From Eubacteriales bacterium (GTDB lineage: Bacteria; Bacillota; Clostridia; Lachnospirales; Lachnospiraceae), in assembly GCA_030524175.1 (NCBI GenBank), contig JAUNHC010000032.1:1-63485 (forward strand): a DNA stretch of 63,485 nt, given 5' to 3'. This document shows positions 43,512-52,684 of this stretch, in pieces (positions within the stretch are counted from its first letter, which is position 1; every line of letters starts with the position of its first letter). The notes under the pieces were generated by a model. That model searched no databases, had not been told where the DNA came from, and worked only from the letters and a program-made list of their open reading frames with translations. The position numbers were made by a program, and so were the translations under genes.

Positions 43512-44116
43512 GCTTTTCCCTCCTTTTTTCCTGAAAGGATCACATTCAGCAGCCCGATGGTACCGCATACCAGGATAATGATAACAGCACTTACCTTGAA
43601 AAAGCAGGTGGCGATGAAAGCGGCAAACATAAGGATGATCCACAGAACACTTTTTGTTTTAAAAATATTCTTCGCCAGGCCGATCACCACGTCAAATATG
43701 ACGGCGGCAACCCCGGCCCGCATTACCTGCAGGGCAACGGCGATATAGCTGTTGTCTTTAAACTGATTATAAAACACGGATATGATGGAAATGATCACAA
43801 GGGGAGGAATCACCGCTCCCAGGGTGGAGATCACAGCGCCCCAGAATTTCTTGATCCTGTACCCCACTACAATTGCAATATTCACTCCCAGAGCTCCGGG
43901 GGAGGACTGGGCAATGGCAGTCATGTCCAGCATTTCTTCCTCAGCCAGCCAATGAAGCTTTTCTACGAATTTCTGCTTCATCATGCCGATGATCACGAAG
44001 CCACCGCCGAAGGTACATGCGCTTAAGGTGAGTGTGATGGTGAACAGCTTCCAGTAAATCTGTGAAGCGGTGAGTTGGGATAAGCTGCCGCCGGATTTAT
44101 TTTTTTCCATTTCCAT
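43508..44116 (-). CDS. ChrA-family transporter subunit (first half)
   Basis: A 202-residue membrane protein with the CHR pattern TLSACTFGGGFVIIGMMKQKF and AQSSPGALGVNIAIVVGYR. Two short CHR proteins together make an antiparallel heterodimer. Its ATG overlaps the sulfatase stop by one base (TAATG), so sulfatase and both transporter genes form a single operon. I infer sulfate rather than chromate as the substrate because of that link. Confidence 0.88.
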   Translation of the reverse strand: MEMEKNKSGGSLSQLTASQIYWKLFTITLTLSACTFGGGFVIIGMMKQKFVEKLHWLAEEEMLDMTAIAQSSPGALGVNIAIVVGYRIKKFWGAVISTLGAVIPPLVIISIISVFYNQFKDNSYIAVALQVMRAGVAAVIFDVVIGLAKNIFKTKSVLWIILMFAAFIATCFFKVSAVIIILVCGTIGLLNVILSGKKEGKA

Positions 44117-45579
44117 TATATGTCCTCCCTGGGTGCTTCCATATAAGCAGGATAAGGCTGGCCTTCCACAAGACTGCCCCCGGAGGTGAAGCCTTCCGGC
44201 CTTCCTGTGAGCTCTTCCACCAGAATGGAACGGAGAGAGGAAATACGCTCCTGGCAGCTGTCGTCTTCAATCCTGTCATGCAGCTCATGGGGGTCTTCTG
44301 ACAGGAGAAAATATTGCTCTTGTCCGGTCTGGGAATGCCAGATATATTTGTCTCTTTCTGTGACGATCCAGTGATTGGAAAATTCGCCGTAGGAGTGTTC
44401 CCCGTGCAGCCATGGACGGATACGCTCAGTGGGATCCATAACCATAGGTATCATGCTCAGCCCGTCCACTGTCTCCGGAATGGACATATCTGCAAAGTCA
44501 AGTAAGGTGGGCATCACATCGCGGAGTTCCACCACAGAGTGGCAGATTCGGTTCCGGCGGATACCCGGAAGGATTTTATCATTGGCCGAGATTATCATAG
44601 GGATCCGGCAGCTCCCCTGGTACGGCCTGGATTTACGGAAGAAATGGTGGTCACATAGTTCCTCCCCGTGATCCGAGGTAAAAAGAATAAGAGAATTTTC
44701 GTATTCTTCGTTTTCTACCAGAGCCTGGATCAGCTTTCCGATCTGATGGTCCAGGTGGGTGATGCAGGCATAATAACCGATCTGTGCCTGCCGGATAAGG
44801 TCGGGGTCTGAAGGACCGCATTTGGAATCAAAGACCCGGCCGTTTTCCTGGAAATAAGCGGTGTCCTCCCAGTCACCCATAGCGGGAGGCGCCAGTTCCT
44901 TATCTTTATACATGTCGAAGTAAACCGAGGGTGCGTCAAAAGGCGGGTGAGGACGCAGGTAGGAAGCCATAAGGAAAAAGGGCTTTCCCGGATCTTTTCT
45001 CCGCAGAAAATCAATGCACCTGTCTGTGACCCAGTTGGTGGGATGGTATTTTTCTTCATATATCCAGGGACGTGCTGCCCAGCTGTTGCATTCCAGTCCG
45101 GTATCTGTCACATCAGCCCCTGCTCCAAGCTCCTGTTTCAGCCAGTAAAAATAGTCATCTGCCACATACTGGGATTCGCGGTAAGGAATATTGCCGCAGC
45201 GTGCAGCGTGGAGATAGCCGTCGTGAAGCTCCACGTTGTGAAAACCCAGATAATTCCGCAGAGGGTGCACATGCATCTTTCCCACACATTGAGTATAATA
45301 TCCTCCGGCAGAAAGCTCTCCTGCCAGAGTGTGAGCATAGTTCCATGGGATATTATCTTCATAGCCAACTCTTTGGTGATGGTCCTGACTCATGCCGGTG
45401 TGCAGGGCTGCCCGGGCTGCGATGCAGCTTGGACACGAGCTGTAAGCATGGTCAAAAGAAACTCCGCGGCTGGCCAAAGTGTCAAGATAAGGGGTTTTCA
45501 CATCAGGGTGCCCTGCAAAACCCAGGCAGTCGCCCCGAAGCTGGTCTGTCATAATTAAAATGATATTTGGTTTTTTCAT
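44116..45579 (-). CDS. Type I (formylglycine) sulfatase, cytoplasmic
   Basis: A 487-residue sulfatase. The N-terminus MKKPNIILIMTDQLRGD gives the metal-binding D12 and Q13 and leaves no room for a signal peptide, so the enzyme is cytoplasmic. The modified residue is C52 in C-I-A-A-R-A-A-L-H-T-G, a C-x-A-x-R variant of the usual C-x-P-x-R. A second metal site is FTSDHGEELCDHHFF. It should remove sulfate from an imported sugar. The ATG has AAGGAGGAAA upstream at a longish spacing. It leads an operon with a split ChrA transporter and is divergent from the second AraC/GH112 pair. The substrate is inferred to be a sulfated galactosyl-HexNAc. Confidence 0.9.
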   Translation of the reverse strand: MKKPNIILIMTDQLRGDCLGFAGHPDVKTPYLDTLASRGVSFDHAYSSCPSCIAARAALHTGMSQDHHQRVGYEDNIPWNYAHTLAGELSAGGYYTQCVGKMHVHPLRNYLGFHNVELHDGYLHAARCGNIPYRESQYVADDYFYWLKQELGAGADVTDTGLECNSWAARPWIYEEKYHPTNWVTDRCIDFLRRKDPGKPFFLMASYLRPHPPFDAPSVYFDMYKDKELAPPAMGDWEDTAYFQENGRVFDSKCGPSDPDLIRQAQIGYYACITHLDHQIGKLIQALVENEEYENSLILFTSDHGEELCDHHFFRKSRPYQGSCRIPMIISANDKILPGIRRNRICHSVVELRDVMPTLLDFADMSIPETVDGLSMIPMVMDPTERIRPWLHGEHSYGEFSNHWIVTERDKYIWHSQTGQEQYFLLSEDPHELHDRIEDDSCQERISSLRSILVEELTGRPEGFTSGGSLVEGQPYPAYMEAPREDI

Positions 45580-45833
45580 TTGCAGTGTTTCCTCCTTATT
45601 ATTTGAATATACTACTGATGACGCCAATATGACAAGCCGTAATCCGAAAATACAAAAGAGAGACACAGAAGGATAAATGGGTACTAAAAGATGGTCGAAA
45701 ATGCAAAAAAGGAGATTGAAAATGAAAACATGGCAATTTTGGGGTATGTTATAATGATTTCAGTGAGACAAAAAGAAAACTTGTAGTAACTGCACAAAAA
45801 AACAGGTGAAAAAATATAAATAGTGACGAAAAC

Positions 45834-46745
45834 ATGAAGAATAAAAAAGATATTGAATTTCGCTATTATGAAATACCACAAAAGGCACCGCTGATTGCAC
45901 TTTTGGGTGAACGGTGGATATTGAACTATGGGAAGGAATCCTTGCATTTTCACAATTATCTGGAAATCGGTTATTGCTACTTCGGTGAGGGCCAGATGAT
46001 CATAGAAGATGACGTGAGGGAATACAGAGAAGGGACTTATACTGTGATTCCAAGGAATTTCCCCCACTGTACCAGAAGCAAGGATGACATGGTCAACCGG
46101 TGGGAATATCTGTTTATCGATGTGGATGGATTCCTGAAGGAAATATATAAGGATAAACCCACGATGGCAGTCCGTCTCATTGAAAGGATACACAAGGCGC
46201 CCCATTTCATGCAGAAGGAGGACAGCCCCAGGATGGCGGAGATCATCTGTAGTATACTTGATGAGATGCGGAATAAGAAGGAAATGTATCAGGAGGATGT
46301 AAGAGGTCTTCTTCTGGCACTTCTTGTAGAGGTGGCCAGGCTCAACCCTGTGGATTCTCTGCGGCAGCAGAGCAGCGAACAGAACATGGAGCGTATAATG
46401 CGGACTCTGGAGTATGTGGGAGAGCATTATATGGAACAGCTCCGCATTGAAGATCTGGCTGATATCTGCCATGTAAGCGAAACCCATTTCCGGCGCCTGT
46501 TTGAAAAAGTAGTCAACACCACACCTATGGAATACATCAATCTTGTGAGGATTCAGAAAGCCTGCGAGCTTTTGGATAAAACAGAAAAAACAGTGGAAGA
46601 GATCAGAAGTAAGGTTGGATTTCCCACTGCATCCACATTCAACCGGAACTTCAAACGGCTGGTGGGGATGGCTCCCGGTCAGTGGAGAGAACAGAACGGC
46701 GGCCGTATGGTTGATTACCGTATCTCCATATACAAGGGATGGTAA
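45834..46745 (+). CDS. AraC-family regulator with cupin domain
   Basis: A 303-residue regulator with an N-terminal cupin (SLHFHNYLEIGYCYFGEG, TVIPRNFPHC) and a C-terminal double helix-turn-helix (IEDLADICHVSETHFRRLFEK, quoted as DLADICHVSETHFRRLF; then VGFPTASTFNRNFKR and MAPGQWR). It is divergent from the sulfatase operon and 41 bp upstream of the second GH112 gene. A TATAAT lies at 45750. It probably controls both directions in response to a sugar. The ribosome binding site is weak. Confidence 0.9.
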   Translation: MKNKKDIEFRYYEIPQKAPLIALLGERWILNYGKESLHFHNYLEIGYCYFGEGQMIIEDDVREYREGTYTVIPRNFPHCTRSKDDMVNRWEYLFIDVDGFLKEIYKDKPTMAVRLIERIHKAPHFMQKEDSPRMAEIICSILDEMRNKKEMYQEDVRGLLLALLVEVARLNPVDSLRQQSSEQNMERIMRTLEYVGEHYMEQLRIEDLADICHVSETHFRRLFEKVVNTTPMEYINLVRIQKACELLDKTEKTVEEIRSKVGFPTASTFNRNFKRLVGMAPGQWREQNGGRMVDYRISIYKGW

Positions 46746-46786
46746 AGACAGATATAAAAGACACTATATAGAAGGAGGAAAGACGT

Positions 46787-48976
46787 ATGAGCAAAGGGTA
46801 TATTACCTTGCCTGTAGAACAGGGCATGGATGATCTACTGAAGGATATCGCCGGGAAATGGGGGGCAGATGCTGTAAGAAACAGCGATGGTACAGAGCTT
46901 CCGGCAAGCATCGGTGAGCTGGGGCTTAAAGTCTATTCCACACTGAGCCTTACCAGGGCAGATCAGGACTGGGCCAGAGAGCACGAGGATCAGCTCACAC
47001 AGAAATTTTTACAATCCGACCCGGTTACAGCAATGGATGAGACAGTGAAGATCAATATCATGAAAGGCTGGTTCGACCAGCAGTTCAGGCCGGATCACAG
47101 AGAGGGAAGCCGTAAATGGTTTGAGGTTTACGACCGTACTACCGGTGAAAAGGTGGCAGAGGAAAATTGGACCTATGAGCCGGAGACCACCACGGTAACC
47201 ATTCATAATGCAGATAAATATCATGTGTACACAGTGAATTTCCTGGCTTATCAGATCTGGGACACTACGTCCATGTATAATTACATAACTAACAACTGGA
47301 CAGGCGAGCATATCCGTCCCATGGACCCTAATCAGCCTGAGACAAGAGAACATTTAAAAGAATTTCTCAACGACTGGCTGGATAAAAATCCTCAGACAGA
47401 TGTAGTACGTTTTACCTCCCTGGCCTATCATTTTACAAATAACTTCCAGGATGTAAACGGAGAGATACGCAGCCGTTACCGTGACTGGCTGGGTTACCAC
47501 GACTGTACAAGCGCATTGGCCCTTGAGAATTTCGAGAAGGAATACGGCTATGCTCTCACCCCTGAGGACATTATCCGTGAGGGCTGCTTCAGTGATGTAA
47601 ACAGTATTCCTACTAAGAAATACAGAGACTGGATGGATTTTATCCAGAGGACGGTAGCCGGGATCGCCAAGGAATGGGTTGATATCGTTCACGCAAAAGG
47701 CAGAGAGACAATGATGTTCTACTGCGACCATCACATAGGCTCAGAACCTTACGGCAAATATTTCGCCGGGATCGGCCTTGACGCCATTGTGAATCCGTGT
47801 ATGAGCGGTGTGGAACTTCGGCGTGTGGCAGATGTGCCCGCGGATATGGTAAAGGAAGTACGCTTGTATCCTTACTTTTTCCCTGTGAATCTGGAAGGCA
47901 AGCCGAATTTCCCTGATGGAGACCCGGTGGGTGACTGCCAGAAATACTGGAAAAATATCAGAAGGGCCATGGTCCAGAATCCGGCAGACAGGATTGGATT
48001 CGGCGGCTATTTGAGCCTGGCTGTCACAAGACCTGATTTTATTGATTATGTGGGTGTATTGGCAGAAGAGTTCCGGACGATCCGTGACACTGCCCGTACC
48101 TATGGGAAATACAGAGCACCATTTAAAGTGGGAATCCTGAACTGCTGGGGCAAAATCCGTTCCTGGATCGATGATGATATCAATGACTGGACGAAGCCTT
48201 ACCGCGGAGGAGTCCTGGAATGTCTTTCCGGTATGAATGTGGATGTGGAATTCCTTTCCTTTGAGGATGTATTGGAAGGGGATGCACTGGATAACATTCA
48301 GGTTCTCATCAATATGGGAGACGCCGGCACCGCCTGGAGCGGCGGCGGATACTGGCAGAATGAACAGCTTGCTGTCAAGGTCCGCCGGTGGGTGAATGAG
48401 AAGGGCGGCGGATTCATTGGAATCGGTGATCCTACTGCTGTTCAGACACACGGTCATTTCTTCCAGCTCTTTGATGTGCTGGGTGTTGATAAAGAACTGG
48501 GCTTTTCCAAAAGCGCTGCCAAGCTTCCGTTTACTGTACAGGAGGGACATTTCCTCACAGAAGACGGAGTATGTGCAGATGAGCTTAAAAATGTGAAGAA
48601 CGGTGTGTATATCACAAGTCTGGACACCGATGTACTCTGTGCGGATGATGACAACGTTCTCCTGGCAGCCAATTCCTATGGCAAAGGCCGCGGACTGTAT
48701 CTTACCTCGCTGAAATATTCAGAGGAAAATGTACGGCTTCTCCATCGTGCACTGTTCTGGGCAGCGGGAAAAGAGACGGAAATGAAGAAATGGTATTCTG
48801 ACAATATTCATGTGGAATGCACCTGTTTCCCGGAGGCTGGGAAGTTTATCCTTCTGAACAACAGCCAGGAGGAGCAGACAACTATGGTTTACGACGGACA
48901 GGGAAGGACAGCAGAAATTACCATTGCCCCGTTTATGAGCAAATGGTATGATGTGGACGGCTGTTTTGGGTTATAA
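46787..48976 (+). CDS. GH112 galactoside phosphorylase, copy 2
   Basis: A 729-residue cytosolic enzyme of the same family as copy 1 (start KGYITLPVEQGM, WGADAVRNSDGTELP). D314 is conserved in YCDHHIGSEPYGKYF, but the surrounding active-site block differs from copy 1 (HHIGSEP instead of NWIGTEP), and the substrate loop reads RLYPYFFPVNLEGKPNFPDGDP (split: RLYPYFFPVNLEG, NFPDGDP) instead of EGRFLPYFFPDTF. GH112 includes lacto/galacto-N-biose and galactosyl-1,4-rhamnose phosphorylases, so this copy may prefer another acceptor. GAAGGAGGAAAG fixes the start. Confidence 0.88.
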   Translation: MSKGYITLPVEQGMDDLLKDIAGKWGADAVRNSDGTELPASIGELGLKVYSTLSLTRADQDWAREHEDQLTQKFLQSDPVTAMDETVKINIMKGWFDQQFRPDHREGSRKWFEVYDRTTGEKVAEENWTYEPETTTVTIHNADKYHVYTVNFLAYQIWDTTSMYNYITNNWTGEHIRPMDPNQPETREHLKEFLNDWLDKNPQTDVVRFTSLAYHFTNNFQDVNGEIRSRYRDWLGYHDCTSALALENFEKEYGYALTPEDIIREGCFSDVNSIPTKKYRDWMDFIQRTVAGIAKEWVDIVHAKGRETMMFYCDHHIGSEPYGKYFAGIGLDAIVNPCMSGVELRRVADVPADMVKEVRLYPYFFPVNLEGKPNFPDGDPVGDCQKYWKNIRRAMVQNPADRIGFGGYLSLAVTRPDFIDYVGVLAEEFRTIRDTARTYGKYRAPFKVGILNCWGKIRSWIDDDINDWTKPYRGGVLECLSGMNVDVEFLSFEDVLEGDALDNIQVLINMGDAGTAWSGGGYWQNEQLAVKVRRWVNEKGGGFIGIGDPTAVQTHGHFFQLFDVLGVDKELGFSKSAAKLPFTVQEGHFLTEDGVCADELKNVKNGVYITSLDTDVLCADDDNVLLAANSYGKGRGLYLTSLKYSEENVRLLHRALFWAAGKETEMKKWYSDNIHVECTCFPEAGKFILLNNSQEEQTTMVYDGQGRTAEITIAPFMSKWYDVDGCFGL

Positions 48977-49104
48977 CAGTGGTTGGGAAATTTTGGTAAA
49001 AATGCCGAAAAAACCACGGAAAAACCTTCAAAATGCCGAAGAATAGTCTGAAAAAGTGCACAAAAGAATTGAATAAAATAATTAAAATAAAGTGAAAAAC
49101 ACTT

Positions 49105-49202
49105 TTGTGCAAACATCTAAAAGAATTGTGCAAATACAAATTTGGATAAAAAGACTAAAATATAGTCATAAAATGGCGTGCGATTATGCAAATACGCTAA
49201 AA
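49105..49202 (+). promoter_or_regulatory. TTGTGCAAA boxes and promoter region of the first binding-protein gene
   Basis: Three copies of the box: TTGTGCAAACATCTAAAA at 49105, TTGTGCAAATAC at 49126 and TTATGCAAATACGCTAAAA at 49184. The first two are direct repeats 21 bp apart (two helical turns), as AraC-type activators bind. A TATAGT at 49161 is the likely -10, without a good -35. Confidence 0.5.
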
Positions 49203-49221
49203 AATAAAGGAGGTACATTTT

Positions 49222-50481
49222 ATGAAGAAGAAACAAATTATGAGCGTACTGTTATGCGGAGCAATGGCAGTAACAACATTTGCAGCTACCGGCATTTCTG
49301 CCCAGGCAGCTGACAAGAAAGAACTCACCTACTGGTCCATGTGGAACTCTACTGAGAACCAGGCAAAGGTTATCCAGGAAGCAGCTGACGCTTACGAAGA
49401 AGCCACCGGTGTTCATGTAAACATTGAGTGGAAGGGCCGTGACGTTAAGACTATGATCGGTGCTGCACTTGATGCAGGAGAGAACGTTGACTTATTCGAT
49501 GATGACTTCCAGCGTGTAGTTGAGCAGGACGGCAAATATCTGGTTGACCTTACAGAGATGGCAGCAGCTGTTGATTATGAGAGTCACATCATGCCTATCA
49601 TCTTAGACCAGGCGAAAGCATGGGGAGACGGCAAACTTCTGGTTATGCCTTACCAGCCATATACAACAGGTGTTTGGTATAACAAAGACCTTTGGGAGCA
49701 GGCAGGCCTGACAGATGAAGACGTTCCGGAGACATGGGACGCTCTGCTTGCAGCCTGCAAGAAAGTTAAAGAAGGCGATTCCGGTTTGAACGCTATGACC
49801 TGTGATTCCAACTTTGTAAACCTGCTGTATGGTTTCCAGCTTGCAAGATATGTAGGCCAGGATAAAGTTATGGATATTATCAACAATGCTGACTGGGTAA
49901 ATGTTCCGGAAGCTAAACAGGCAGCAGAAGACATTCAGACACTGTTCTCAGAAGGTTACATGAGCGAATATGCTCCGGCTAACGGAACTGACGGACAGAG
50001 CGAAGTTGGATACGGCGAGTCTATCATGGTTCTCCAGGCATCCTGGGTACCAAATGAAATTATCCAGACTACAGGAACAGAAGTAAACTGGGGATTCTTC
50101 CCATGGCCCACAGTTGAGGGCGGCGTAGACGGAACTGAAGGCTCCATGGTTGGTGCACAGGGCTTTGGTATCGTGGCTAAATCTGAGATGCAGCAGGAAG
50201 CTTTTGACTTTGCTCATTCCATCTGCACAGGCGAATATGACCTTAAGATGGCTGAATCCGTTAACTCTATCCCGGCAGATACAGACAACACCGAATGGCC
50301 GGCTGCAATCCAGGGCGCAGAACCATTCTTCAAGAATGTATCTAAAGCTTATATGTGGGCAGTTGGATTCCAGACAAATACAGACTACATGGAAATCATC
50401 CAGGAACATCTGATCAAACTTGCAAAAGTAGAAGAGACTCCGGATGAATTCGTAGAAGCATTGTCAGCAGCTAAGAAATAA
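49222..50481 (+). CDS. Extracellular sugar-binding protein of a CUT1-type ABC transporter, module 1
   Basis: A 419-residue exported binding protein. The signal peptide (KKKQIMSVLLCGAMAVTTF) ends with a signal-peptidase-I-like site after AQA. The only cysteine, C12, lies inside the hydrophobic core and lacks a lipobox (L at -1), so a membrane anchor is not obvious. The mature start ELTYWSMWNSTENQ is typical of family 1 oligosaccharide-binding proteins. It is followed by two permease genes. By context it binds galacto-N-biose, lacto-N-biose or their sulfated forms. Confidence 0.92.
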   Translation: MKKKQIMSVLLCGAMAVTTFAATGISAQAADKKELTYWSMWNSTENQAKVIQEAADAYEEATGVHVNIEWKGRDVKTMIGAALDAGENVDLFDDDFQRVVEQDGKYLVDLTEMAAAVDYESHIMPIILDQAKAWGDGKLLVMPYQPYTTGVWYNKDLWEQAGLTDEDVPETWDALLAACKKVKEGDSGLNAMTCDSNFVNLLYGFQLARYVGQDKVMDIINNADWVNVPEAKQAAEDIQTLFSEGYMSEYAPANGTDGQSEVGYGESIMVLQASWVPNEIIQTTGTEVNWGFFPWPTVEGGVDGTEGSMVGAQGFGIVAKSEMQQEAFDFAHSICTGEYDLKMAESVNSIPADTDNTEWPAAIQGAEPFFKNVSKAYMWAVGFQTNTDYMEIIQEHLIKLAKVEETPDEFVEALSAAKK

Positions 50482-50513
50482 CCCATACTGACAGCGATAT
50501 GATATGACGGCAT

Positions 50514-50543
50514 AAGGGGCGGCGGTTTTTGCTGACGCCCCTT
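50514..50543 (+). terminator. Intercistronic hairpin after the first binding-protein gene
   Basis: AAGGGGCG (50514-50521) pairs with CGCCCCTT (50536-50543), followed by a weak TAGCTTTAT. It probably reduces read-through or protects the binding-protein mRNA, giving more binding protein than permease. Confidence 0.65.
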
Positions 50544-50584
50544 TAGCTTTATCCTTGAATGGAAAAGAAAAGGAGGGGGTATCC

Positions 50585-51487
50585 TTGAAAAAAAATAAAA
50601 CGATGATAATTTGTTTTACCCTGCCGGCTATAATTGTTTTTCTTGTTATGTTCCTGTACCCGGTAATCCGTACTACTATGATGAGCTTTTTCTCCATGAC
50701 AAGTGTCAGTGACCCGATGAGCACCTGGGAATTTGTGGGGTTTGGGAATTATTCTGAACTTATGAAAACCTCTATCTTTATGACATCCATGAAGAATATG
50801 CTGAAAATCTGGTTTATCGGCGGTATCGGAGTTATCTTCTTCGCTCTTCTGTTTTCAGTTATCCTGACAAACGGAGTAAGGGCAAAATCCTTCTGGAGAG
50901 CATTGATCTATCTTCCAAATATTATCAGTGCAGTGGCATTTGCAAACATGTGGATCTACTATATCTTCCAGAAAAGATTTGGTATGCTCCATAATATTTT
51001 CGCTGCACTTGGACTGGATAAGCTGGCGCGTACTGACTATATGAACGGCGATATGAAGTTCTGGTCACTGCTCATTGCCTTCTGCTTTGGTTCAGTAGGA
51101 TATTTCATGCTGATCTTCTTAAGCGGTATTGAACGTCTGCCTCAGGATTATTACGAGGCGGCTACCATTGACGGGGCCAATAAGGTGCAGCAGTTCTTCA
51201 GGATCACACTGCCGCTTCTGAAAGGTGTATTTAAGACAGTTCTCACTTTCTGGACTGTAAGTGTGGTAGGATTCTTTGTATGGTCGCAGATGTGGTCTCC
51301 AAACAATTCCGAGAGCCAGACGATCACACCGGTGGTGTACATGTATAACATTGTATTCGGAAACACGGGTATGTCAGAGCGTATGCCTGGTAAAGGCGCT
51401 GCTGTAGGCATCCTCATGGCACTTGTTGTACTGATTATCTTCTTCCTGGTAAACAGGCTGTTCAGAGAAGACGACCTGGAATTCTAG
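50585..51487 (+). CDS. Sugar ABC transporter permease, module 1 (MalF-like)
   Basis: A 300-residue membrane protein with six helices and the EAA loop YYEAATIDGANKVQQFFRITLP. The start is TTG, chosen because AGGAGGGGG lies 5 nt before it and the paralogue at 54048 starts at the same place with TTG. It pairs with the next gene to form the channel. The last residues (REDDLEF) match the paralogue. Confidence 0.92.
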   Translation: MKKNKTMIICFTLPAIIVFLVMFLYPVIRTTMMSFFSMTSVSDPMSTWEFVGFGNYSELMKTSIFMTSMKNMLKIWFIGGIGVIFFALLFSVILTNGVRAKSFWRALIYLPNIISAVAFANMWIYYIFQKRFGMLHNIFAALGLDKLARTDYMNGDMKFWSLLIAFCFGSVGYFMLIFLSGIERLPQDYYEAATIDGANKVQQFFRITLPLLKGVFKTVLTFWTVSVVGFFVWSQMWSPNNSESQTITPVVYMYNIVFGNTGMSERMPGKGAAVGILMALVVLIIFFLVNRLFREDDLEF

Positions 51488-51503
51488 AAAGGAGGAATGA
51501 GAG

Positions 51504-52382
51504 ATGGCTAAAAAAGAGAAAGAAAAGAAAGTACGGGACCCCTTTAATCCCAAAAGAGAGGCGAAGCTTATACCCGGTTATGTCCTGCTGATCATCTGGG
51601 TGGGATTTACAATTCTGGCACTGCTGTGGATTCTGGCCGCCAGCTTCTCCACCTCACCGGAGATCATGAAGGGCGAGACCATGAAGTTTGCAACCGGGCT
51701 TCATCCGGAAAACTATGCTGCGGCATGGACATCCAACAACATAAAAGTATTCTTTATGAACTCAGCCATATATGCAGTTCTGGGAACCGTTTTTACAATC
51801 CTTATTTCTGCTCCCTGTGCATATGTGCTGGCCAGATTTACTTTCCTCGGGAACAAGGTGATAAGCTCAGGCTTTATTGTTGCAATGAGTATACCGCAGA
51901 TCATGATCGTTCTTCCGCTGTTCGGACTGGCTACCAAAGCCCATATGACCGGGACTAAGCTCATATTGATCTTGCTGTACATAGGTATGCAGGTACCGTT
52001 TACCACAACCTTCCTGATGACCTTCTTTGCAAACCTGTCCAGGACCTACGAGGAGGCGGCAGCTATTGACGGCTGTTCACCCATGAAGACTTTCTGGAAG
52101 ATCATGCTTCCTCTTGCACAGCCAGGTATTGTCACGGTTGGTATTTTCAACTTTATGAATATCTGGAATGAATACTTTATTTCATTGATTTTCGGTGCGA
52201 CAGAGAAGAACATGTCTGTAGGACCAGGCCTTAAGAGCGTATTGACATCTATGCAGTACACTGGTAACTGGGGCGGTCTGTTTGCGGCAGTTATCATTGT
52301 ATTCCTGCCTACATTCATTATTTATATTGTACTTTCAGAAAAAATTATTGCCGGAGTTACCGGAGGCGGTATCAAAGGTTAA
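51504..52382 (+). CDS. Sugar ABC transporter permease, module 1 (MalG-like)
   Basis: A 292-residue membrane protein with six helices and the EAA loop YEEAAAIDGCSPMKTFWKIMLP (split: YEEAAAIDGC, MKTFWKIMLP). A long charged N-terminus (KEKEKKVRDPFNPKREAKL) precedes the first helix. It follows the first permease gene by 16 bp and ends the module. No ATPase gene is present, so a shared MsmK/MsiK-type ATPase encoded elsewhere must drive it. Confidence 0.92.
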   Translation: MAKKEKEKKVRDPFNPKREAKLIPGYVLLIIWVGFTILALLWILAASFSTSPEIMKGETMKFATGLHPENYAAAWTSNNIKVFFMNSAIYAVLGTVFTILISAPCAYVLARFTFLGNKVISSGFIVAMSIPQIMIVLPLFGLATKAHMTGTKLILILLYIGMQVPFTTTFLMTFFANLSRTYEEAAAIDGCSPMKTFWKIMLPLAQPGIVTVGIFNFMNIWNEYFISLIFGATEKNMSVGPGLKSVLTSMQYTGNWGGLFAAVIIVFLPTFIIYIVLSEKIIAGVTGGGIKG

Positions 52383-52390
52383 GGAAAAAT

Positions 52391-52431
52391 AAAAGAAGGC
52401 GCTGCTCATTCATTTGACAGTGCCTTCTTTT
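52391..52431 (+). terminator. Terminator after transporter module 1
   Basis: AAAAGAAGGC (52391-52400) pairs with GCCTTCTTTT (52422-52431) and is followed by ATTTTT. Confidence 0.88.
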
Positions 52432-52527
52432 ATTTTTGTCAGATAAACGCAGGACAACTACATGTGTATCCGGTGAGGAGACAAGCAAAATAATGTTATA
52501 AAATTATCAATAAATTCCCCTGTTTAT

Positions 52528-52600
52528 TTGTGCGTTTTATCTTTTTGTACAAAAGAAATGAATGATTGTGTAAATACTAATTGTGCAAAAATGCTAAAAT
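52528..52600 (+). promoter_or_regulatory. TTGTGYAAA boxes upstream of the second binding-protein gene
   Basis: TTGTGC at 52528, TTGTACAAAAG at 52545, TTGTGTAAATACTAA at 52566 and TTGTGCAAAAATGCTAAAAT at 52581. The boxes at 52545 and 52566 are 21 bp apart. A TATATGTATAAG stretch just downstream holds the -10. The rest of this 300-bp gap has no gene. Confidence 0.5.
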
Positions 52601-52684
52601 TATATGTATAAGGGTGCAGAAATGATGAATAATTGCTAAAGTACGCACCGCAGAACTATTCAAAAATCTAAGGAGGTAAGTATT

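Noticed and set aside
42939-44116. Chromate resistance as the role of the two ChrA halves
   Set aside because: The genes are translationally linked to a sulfatase, so sulfate is a better candidate ion; no other metal-resistance gene is near.
45684-46487. A 267-codon antisense frame over the second AraC gene
   Set aside because: It is hydrophobic, lacks a ribosome binding site and overlaps a well-supported gene.
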